Of a stretch of DNA of 6,852 nt, positions 1 to 4,459 are shown one piece after another. The translations under genes and the position numbers were made by a program. Where the stretch lies: positions 1 to 6,852 of the forward strand of contig JANLYO010000061.1 in NCBI GenBank assembly GCA_031365665.1. Direction: 5' to 3'. Every line of letters starts with the position of its first letter. The stretch's first letter is position 1. The DNA is from JANYCG01 sp031365665 (GTDB lineage: Bacteria; Pseudomonadota; Gammaproteobacteria; Burkholderiales; Burkholderiaceae_C). Under the pieces are notes generated by a model that was given only the letters and a program-made list of their open reading frames with translations, did not search any database and had not been told where the DNA came from.

Positions 1-459
1 CCCATTCGCCGCAGCTCCCACGGCGAGAGTCTAGACGATTGGGATATGCGCTCTGGCCGGAACCTGCTGGGGTGTCAGCACGAGTTATCCACAAGTCTAG
101 ACGATTGGGATATGCGCTCTGGCCGGAACATCCCAAATGGCGGGGAAAAAAGCAGGCCTAGTCTAGACGATTGGGATATGCGCTCTGGCCGGAACACCAG
201 CAGCGTTGCCCAGGCAGCAGAATCTAGTCTAGACGATTGGGATATGCGCTCTGGCCGGAACTGTCCAGTCTCCACCGTCTGGGGTCACGGCAGTCTAGAC
301 GATTGGGATATGCGCTCTGGCCGGAACGCGACGTGGGCTCTCTCACCAATTCCGCCTAGTCTAGACGATTGGGATATGCGCTCTGGCCGGAACATGACTA
401 CCTACTTTATTTGCGCCGTCCGCAGTCTAGACGATTGGGATATGCGCTCTGGCCGGAAC
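1..459. CRISPR. CRISPR array, 7 repeats of 36 nt, 30-nt spacers, open at left edge
   Basis: Seven identical 36-nt repeats lie at 28-63, 94-129, 160-195, 226-261, 292-327, 358-393 and 424-459. Each begins AGTCTAGACGATTGGG and ends GCTCTGGCCGGAAC. The six spacers between them (64-93, 130-159, 196-225, 262-291, 328-357, 394-423) are unrelated and all exactly 30 nt. Bases 1-27 are the end of another spacer, so the array continues to the left. No repeat is degenerate. On the minus strand the repeat starts GTTCC, and the AT-rich flank is on the right; both suggest right-to-left transcription with the newest spacers at the right. The repeat has short palindromes at its ends (GTCTAGAC; TCTGGCCGGA with one mismatch) but no long internal stem. 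A 36/30 layout with an unstructured repeat fits tracrRNA-dependent class 2 systems such as II-C, but other subtypes share it. The subtype cannot be fixed here because no cas gene is visible. Confidence 0.98.
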
Positions 460-527
460 CCATTTGGGAAGTGACTGGCTTCCATTGTGGCTTGCGCCAC
501 ATGGCAACCAGCCACTTCCCAAATGGG
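459..527. repeat. 69-bp near-perfect palindrome abutting the last CRISPR repeat
   Basis: The arms pair from the last C of the final repeat (459) with G527. There are 15 contiguous base pairs (459-473 with 513-527), an A/C mismatch (474/512), 4 bp (475-478 with 508-511), a short mismatched stretch, then 4 bp (482-485 with 501-504), one bulged T (486), and 5 bp (487-491 with 496-500) closing a TTGC tetraloop (492-495). Neither side has a T-tract, so it is not a normal intrinsic terminator. As RNA it would be a long hairpin; as DNA it could extrude as a cruciform. It contains no plausible gene. It might be a palindromic mobile repeat, a processed RNA element, or a structural mark at the array boundary. 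The sequence does not decide between these. Confidence 0.9.
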
Positions 528-541
528 CGCGCCAAGGCGCG
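528..541. repeat. Short GC-rich hairpin following the long palindrome
   Basis: CGCGCC and GGCGCG form a 6-bp inverted repeat around AA, directly after the base of the 69-bp palindrome. It has no T-tract on either strand. It may be part of the same structured element. It is too short to interpret alone. Confidence 0.45.
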
Positions 542-720
542 ATTGTTGTTCAAGAAAAGCCCTGCCAATTCCGCTTCTATTGAAAAAATTCAATTTACGC
601 GCCGCAATACTCCTTTTCAAATACTACACAATTAGTAGCAAAATACCCAATAAATACGTGGCCCAATGGCCAATTTAACTCATAACTCTTGTTTGAGTGA
701 TGATTTTAGACCTGATAAAC
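542..720 (-). promoter_or_regulatory. AT-rich probable CRISPR leader, no protein gene
   Basis: Composition changes sharply here: 571-660 is about two-thirds A+T by my count, against GC-rich coding sequence nearby. That and the intact last repeat make this the likely leader. A weak sigma-70-like promoter toward the array can be drawn on the minus strand: TTGGGT (complement of 645-650) and TAGTAT (complement of 621-626), 18 nt apart, each box matching only partly. Small inverted repeats are ATTGAA/TTCAAT (579-594) and TACTA/TAGTA (622-637). CCCAAT, the core of the repeat's minus strand, occurs at 646-651 and 662-667. I see no clear IHF site. The leader role is inferred; the alternative is ordinary spacer DNA beyond the trailing end of the array. 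Confidence 0.5.
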
Positions 721-734
721 CCCATATTGGGTAT
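643..734. repeat. 10-bp perfect inverted repeat in the array flank
   Basis: ATACCCAATA (643-652) is the exact reverse complement of TATTGGGTAT (725-734), with 72 nt between. Both arms contain the CCCAAT/ATTGGG core of the CRISPR repeat, and the neighbouring T/A differs from the repeat by one missing base. It could be a protein-binding pair or a remnant of repeat-like sequence. The right arm also gives a very weak terminator-like stem on the minus strand (CCCA ATA TGGG, then GTTTAT) after the amidohydrolase stop. Confidence 0.5.
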
Positions 735-746
735 GATTTCGGCTCC
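721..746 (+). repeat. Diverged copy of the palindrome's left arm, CRISPR-repeat-like
   Basis: Read left to right, this segment shares the ordered blocks CCAT, TTGGG, TGA, GGC and TCC with the left arm of the palindrome (460-483), separated by one- to two-base gaps; about 19 positions agree. It also follows the CRISPR repeat in ATTGGG, TATG and GGC. A plus-strand RNA from here could pair partly with a minus-strand crRNA repeat: 6 bp, a bulge, 4 bp, an internal loop, then about 7 bp including wobbles. The repeat's first bases (GTTCC) would stay unpaired. This is a suggestive similarity, not an established element. Confidence 0.3.
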
Positions 747-749
747 ACT

Positions 750-2495
750 CTATATCGCCAATTTCTGCGGCCCGCGAATCAAGCGCCCCGGCAGCTCGCC
801 GCTTGGTTTTCCGCCCACTGACACGGGCACACCATTGACGATGGTGGCCAGATAACCGCTGGCTTTTTGCATCAGGCGTTTGCCTTGGGCGGGCAAGTCG
901 TTGACGAAATACGGCGTGCCCAGATGCAGGCGCTCAAAGTCGATGATGTTGATGTCGGCTTTGTACCCGGGTTTCAAAACGCCACGGTCGTGCAGGCCGT
1001 AGAAGCTGGCGGTGCGCTGGGTTTGTGCATTGACGATGAATTCAAGCGGCAACTTTGGGCCGCGTGAGCGGTCACGCGCCCAGTGGGTCAGCATGTAGGT
1101 GGGCAGCGAGGTGTCGCAAATGAAGCCGCAATGCGCGCCGCCGTCGCCCAGGCTCAAGACAGTGGCGGGCGATTTCATCAGGGTCACCAGGTGGTCGAGG
1201 TTGTTGTTTGAATAGTTGAAGATCGGGAAGTACAAGAGCGCGCTGCCCGGCGTTCCAGGCTGGCCGTCATGCCCAGCGCCTGCGCCCATCATCAGGTCAT
1301 AGGCGATCTCACAAGCGGGCCTGCCGCTGCGCTGTGCCTGCGCAGCGATGCTGGTGGCGGGGTCGGGCTCGTATTCGGGCGGATCGCCCAGCAAAAAGAG
1401 TTTGTGGAAGCTGCGCGTCACAAAATTGCCGGTCGGGCCGAGGTCTTTCGGCGTCTCGGCAATGAGGCGGGCGCGGAACCCGGGGTTTTGCAGCTGGGTG
1501 ATTTTCTCGGCCTGTGGCAAGGCGGCAATGCTGGCCCACGAGGCGCAGCCCACAAAGGGGTGGATGGTCGATTGCCAGCTGTACAACATGCCTGCGGGGC
1601 GCCCCGCCATGCCACCGTATATCTTCAGGCCTTCGGCATGGGCTGCTTCCATCATCGTCAGCAGTTCCCGCCATTGGTCGGGCGCGGCGTCGCCCTGCTG
1701 GAAGTTGAATTGCAGGGGGATCCGCGCTTCGCGGGCGAGCTCGTTGATCCAGGCGTATTCACTCTCCACTTTGTCGTGGATGCCGGTCATCTGGAAGAGG
1801 CCATGGCCGGCTTTTTTGATGGCGTGGCCGATGCCAAAAAGCTCCTCGCGGCTGGCGAAGGTGCCGGGCACCAGGTCGCCGGATTTTGATTTGTGGATCA
1901 ACACGCGCGAGGTGGAGAAACCCAGCGCCCCGGCGTGCAGGCCTTCGGTGACCAGCGCCGCCATCTGCACGATGTCCTGTGCCGTGGCCTCTTCGTTTGC
2001 CGTGCCGCGCTCACCCATGACGTAGGCGCGCAAGGGGCCGTGGGGCACTTGGGTGCCGATGTCCATGCCGTATTTTTTGCGGGCAATCGCGTCCAGGTAT
2101 TCGGGGAAACTCTCCCACTCCCACTGGATGCCCTCTGACAAGGCCGATCCCGGGATGTCTTCGACCCCTTCCATCAGGTCGATCAACCAGGCGTGTTTGT
2201 CGGGCTTGGCCGGCGCAAAACCTACGCCGCAGTTGCCCGCCACGATGCTGGTGACGCCGTGGCCGTCAGACGGCGTGAGGTAAGGATCCCAAGTGAGCTG
2301 GCCGTCAAAGTGGGTGTGGATGTCCACAAAACCGGGGGTGACGATGGCGCCTGCCGCGTCCATTTCGCGGCGGGCTGCGCCAGCTTTGCCGCCTGCCTGC
2401 GCGATGCGGCCACCGCTTACGGCGATGTCGCCATGGAAGCCGGGTGCGCCGGTGCCGTCAATGATGCGGCCATTGCGGATGACGAGGTCGTACAT
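750..2495 (-). CDS. Amidohydrolase, N-acyl-D-amino-acid deacylase family
   Basis: The 581-residue protein is a metal-dependent hydrolase expected to cleave the amide bond of N-acylated D-amino acids or related cyclic or acyl amides in the cytoplasm. Seen: an N-terminal beta-sandwich start (YDLVIRNGRIIDGTG, 2-16), the metal motif HTHFDGQ (H60, H62, D64), the GNCGVGFAP block with the family cysteine C89, PHGPLR (151-156), GFSTSR (192-197), GDGGAH (D451 as likely catalytic aspartate, H455), and a C-terminal return to the sandwich domain (DRGVLKPGYKAD). At 581 residues it is about 100 longer than classical D-aminoacylases and matches the long COG3653-type subfamily. The two mid-barrel zinc histidines of classical D-aminoacylase are not evident: the equivalent regions read LFQMTGIHD and LQFNFQQGD. 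The substrate is therefore uncertain. The start ATG has AGGAG six bases upstream. It lies 57 bp after the kinase gene on the same strand, so co-transcription is likely. No convincing terminator follows. Confidence 0.9.
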   Translation of the reverse strand: MYDLVIRNGRIIDGTGAPGFHGDIAVSGGRIAQAGGKAGAARREMDAAGAIVTPGFVDIHTHFDGQLTWDPYLTPSDGHGVTSIVAGNCGVGFAPAKPDKHAWLIDLMEGVEDIPGSALSEGIQWEWESFPEYLDAIARKKYGMDIGTQVPHGPLRAYVMGERGTANEEATAQDIVQMAALVTEGLHAGALGFSTSRVLIHKSKSGDLVPGTFASREELFGIGHAIKKAGHGLFQMTGIHDKVESEYAWINELAREARIPLQFNFQQGDAAPDQWRELLTMMEAAHAEGLKIYGGMAGRPAGMLYSWQSTIHPFVGCASWASIAALPQAEKITQLQNPGFRARLIAETPKDLGPTGNFVTRSFHKLFLLGDPPEYEPDPATSIAAQAQRSGRPACEIAYDLMMGAGAGHDGQPGTPGSALLYFPIFNYSNNNLDHLVTLMKSPATVLSLGDGGAHCGFICDTSLPTYMLTHWARDRSRGPKLPLEFIVNAQTQRTASFYGLHDRGVLKPGYKADINIIDFERLHLGTPYFVNDLPAQGKRLMQKASGYLATIVNGVPVSVGGKPSGELPGRLIRGPQKLAI

Positions 2496-2497
2496 GG

Positions 2498-2522
2498 GAG
2501 TCTCCTGTTTTGGAGATTCTCT
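2498..2522 (-). promoter_or_regulatory. Ribosome binding site inside a small hairpin
   Basis: On the minus strand the AGGAG Shine-Dalgarno (complement of 2502-2506) lies six bases before the amidohydrolase ATG. It falls in a stem: TCTCC, loop AAAACA, GGAGA, extended by GAG/CTC after a two-base bulge. Pairing could lower translation of the second gene relative to the kinase. This is read from sequence only; the stem is short. Confidence 0.4.
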
Positions 2523-2552
2523 ACCATTTGGCCCATTGCCAAGCCGGCGGGC

Positions 2553-4292
2553 CTATTTGGGCAGGAACAGCAGCCAGTAGATCAAGAGCAAGTTGAAAAG
2601 CGCTGAAATGGCGAAACCCAGTTTCCATTTGGCCGCCGAGTCCCGCTCCAGCAGGGTGGAAGCGGGGGGCGCGGTGACCGGCCGGCTGGCGCCGCGCTCG
2701 AGCGCCAGCAAAAACTCTTCGGCGGTTTCAAAACGCTGCCGCTGGTCGCGCGCCACGGACTTGAGCGCAATGTGATCCAGCCAGATCGGCACCTGCGGAT
2801 TGACGCGGCTGGGGGACTGCGGGTCGCGGAAGAAGCGGCCAGTCTGATGCGGCAAGACGTCGCCGTAAGGCAGGCGGCCGGTCAGCATTTGGTACAGCGT
2901 GACACCCAAGGCGTAAAGGTCGCTTTGCGGTGAAGGCAATTCTTCTTCTGCCGCCGTGCCGCCTACCGCATAGCCCCATTGCTCCGGGTTGACGTAACTG
3001 GGCGTGCCCGCGTGCAGGCGGCGCATGGTTTCAGGCTCGCGGCCCGAGAGCGCCACACCCAGATCCAGCAAACGCAAAATGCCGTCATCCCCCACGTGCA
3101 GGTTGGCGGGTTTGACATCGCGGTGGATCACGCCCTGTCGGTGCAGGGCGCCCAGCGCCTTGAGTGCCTGCTGCAAGATGGCCACCAGCTCGACGGGGGT
3201 GTATTTTTGGCCACGGTCCACGCGCTGCTGCAAGGTGCCGCCGGCATGCCAGTCGTACAAAAGATAAAACGCGCTCCTGGGCTTGCCGCCAGGCAGGTGG
3301 TCATGCACATGCACTAAATGTTGCGCCGCCCTGCCCGCTTGCATGTGTTTGGCAAGCCACGCCTCGTGCGCCAGCATGGCGCGCTCTTCTTTGTCGTGTG
3401 CCCGCGCCGGGTTGAGGGTTTTGAGGGCGTAGAGGGTCTGGCTGTTGGGGTCACGCACTTGGTGGATCACGTTGACGCCGCTGTCGGCCACCAGGGCGGT
3501 CACGACGAGGCCGTCGATCACGTCGCCGACACGCAACTTCGCCGGGATGGGCAGGTTTTGGGCATTGTGGTTGATGTCTTGCAGCGTGGCCTCTTGCAGC
3601 GCCTCGACGCGCGCCAGCATGGCCGTCAGGTTGTCGGTGGCGCCCGCGATGAGCGCAGCGTCCAGCAGGCGCTGGCTGGCCTCCTGCACGCCGACGTTGA
3701 CCGACAGGTTTTGCAATTGCAGCAGCGGCACGTGCCCGTAAACGCCGTCACTTAGAAGCATGAAAACGTCGCCCACTTGCAGGTCGCCCTGGCTGTAGTC
3801 CACCACCACATGGTCTTCAGCGCCCAGGCTGCGCAAGAGCTGGTGCTGGAAATCGGGGTGGTTGACCGCATGGTCGTGGGTGAGCTGGGTGATCAGCCCA
3901 TCGCGCAGCAGGTAGGCGCGGGTGTCGCCCACGTGCGCCAGGGTGTACGACTGGCCTTTGAGCACCAAGGCTGTCAGCGTGGTCAAACCCAGCGTCGGGC
4001 TGCGCCGTTTGTTGAGCCCGCACAGCCAGCTATTCTGCGCAGTGATGATGCGGTCCAGGGCCACTGTGGTGTCCCAGGTGGCGGGCGTGGCGAAATAATC
4101 CCGCACCAAGCTGGTGACCGAGGTCTGCGCCGCCTCTTTGCCCATGCCGCCGGTGCTCACGCCGTCGGCAATCGCCAGGATGCAACCCATGTCCTGCTCC
4201 GAAGGCGCTGGCAACAGTGCCGCGCAGAAGTCTTCATTGACCTCTTTGCGGCCTGCGGCGGTGGCATAACCAATGTCGATTTCAAAAGCCAT
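2553..4292 (-). CDS. Bifunctional PP2C phosphatase / Ser-Thr protein kinase, membrane-anchored
   Basis: The 579-residue protein joins two opposing activities. Residues 1-230 are a PP2C-type (PPM) phosphatase with all metal motifs visible: VNEDF (N19-E20-D21), IADGVS (D43-G44), HVGDTR (D123), LLSDGV (D182-G183) and ATDN (D220-N221). Residues 260-535 are a Hanks-type kinase: ALK with K291, alpha-C E310, IHRDVKPAN (H390-R391-D392, K394, N397), DLG in place of DFG (D410), NPE in place of APE, and SDLYALG with D458. No clear GxGxxG loop is seen at 262-280. Residues 557-577 form one hydrophobic C-terminal segment, probably placing both domains in the cytoplasm at the inner membrane. I chose the ATG at 4292 because the conserved start (MAFEIDIGYA) begins there; a TTG at 4334 would add a Cys-rich tail with no ribosome site. 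Kinases of this build occur beside nirB/nasA genes (for example PA1782 in Pseudomonas aeruginosa), suggesting a role in nitrate assimilation. Its targets are unknown. Confidence 0.93.
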   Translation of the reverse strand: MAFEIDIGYATAAGRKEVNEDFCAALLPAPSEQDMGCILAIADGVSTGGMGKEAAQTSVTSLVRDYFATPATWDTTVALDRIITAQNSWLCGLNKRRSPTLGLTTLTALVLKGQSYTLAHVGDTRAYLLRDGLITQLTHDHAVNHPDFQHQLLRSLGAEDHVVVDYSQGDLQVGDVFMLLSDGVYGHVPLLQLQNLSVNVGVQEASQRLLDAALIAGATDNLTAMLARVEALQEATLQDINHNAQNLPIPAKLRVGDVIDGLVVTALVADSGVNVIHQVRDPNSQTLYALKTLNPARAHDKEERAMLAHEAWLAKHMQAGRAAQHLVHVHDHLPGGKPRSAFYLLYDWHAGGTLQQRVDRGQKYTPVELVAILQQALKALGALHRQGVIHRDVKPANLHVGDDGILRLLDLGVALSGREPETMRRLHAGTPSYVNPEQWGYAVGGTAAEEELPSPQSDLYALGVTLYQMLTGRLPYGDVLPHQTGRFFRDPQSPSRVNPQVPIWLDHIALKSVARDQRQRFETAEEFLLALERGASRPVTAPPASTLLERDSAAKWKLGFAISALFNLLLIYWLLFLPK

Positions 4293-4303
4293 GCACCAGC
4301 ATA

Positions 4304-4319
4304 CGCAATTGCCGTGCCC
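4304..4319 (-). promoter_or_regulatory. Candidate sigma-54 promoter toward the kinase gene
   Basis: The minus strand reads GGGCACG GCAA TTGCG, matching TGGCACG-N4-TTGCW at all but the first and last positions, with correct GG-N10-GC spacing. Transcription would start about 12 bases after the GC, near 4293, almost exactly at the chosen ATG (4292). The mRNA would then be leaderless, which is unusual for sigma-54. It may be a chance match, or the kinase may start differently. Confidence 0.35.
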
Positions 4320-4355
4320 GACAAAACACATCAAATGGGTGCCAAATGAAATTCA

Positions 4356-4372
4356 CGCCCCGTTTTGGTGCA
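4356..4372. promoter_or_regulatory. Candidate NtrC binding site
   Basis: The 17-bp segment CGCCCCGTTTTGGTGCA has one perfect NtrC half-site (TGGTGCA) and a 4-of-7 match in the other half, against TGCACCA-N3-TGGTGCA. Its centre is about 70 bp upstream of the predicted nirB transcription start. A further single half-site TGCACCA lies at 4292-4298. NtrC is the usual activator for sigma-54 nitrogen genes; the assignment here is inferred. Confidence 0.4.
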
Positions 4373-4410
4373 CCGCAACATCGTTATCGCCAACACGGGG
4401 CGCATCAATC

Positions 4411-4426
4411 TGGCACGGGGCTTGCA
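4411..4426 (+). promoter_or_regulatory. Sigma-54 (RpoN) promoter of nirB
   Basis: TGGCACG GGGC TTGCA matches the -24/-12 consensus at every position, with GG (4412-4413) and GC (4424-4425) ten bases apart. The predicted start is near 4437, leaving a leader of about 23 nt with a purine-rich ribosome site (GGAAAGGG, 4448-4455) before the ATG at 4460. It implies control by an enhancer-binding activator, most likely NtrC under nitrogen limitation. Confidence 0.85.
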
Positions 4427-4459
4427 CCGCCTACACATCAAGAAAATGGAAAGGGCGCA

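Noticed and set aside
28..63. Promoter inside each repeat, as in Neisseria type II-C arrays
   Set aside because: The minus-strand repeat end TAGACT matches a -10 box at only four of six bases, lacks an extended TG, and has no -35 match at suitable spacing.
46..474. 142-codon open frame repeating SLDDWDMRSGRN every 22 residues
   Set aside because: It arises because repeat plus spacer is 66 nt, a multiple of three, and the repeat lacks stops in that frame. There is no ribosome site, and the spacers encode unrelated residues. The same applies to the opposite-strand frame at 75-275.
490..525. Degenerate terminal CRISPR repeat after a further 30-nt spacer
   Set aside because: The 36 bases beginning 30 nt after the last repeat show no alignment with the repeat.
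459..541. Palindrome as an intrinsic terminator
   Set aside because: No run of T follows the stem on either strand; the bases after it are CGCGCC on plus and TTCCGG on minus.
1269..2025. Long plus-strand frames opposite the amidohydrolase
   Set aside because: Shadows of the amidohydrolase coding strand, with no recognisable domain and no ribosome site considered convincing. Similar frames opposite the kinase gene (2979-4349) were dropped for the same reason.
4293..4334. Upstream TTG start extending the kinase by 14 residues
   Set aside because: The extra residues are Cys-rich and unlike the family, there is no Shine-Dalgarno before the TTG, and homology begins at MAFEIDIGYA.
4331..4346. TTGGCACCCATTTG on the minus strand as a sigma-54 promoter
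   Set aside because: The -24 half is good, but the invariant GC of the -12 half is missing at the required spacing.
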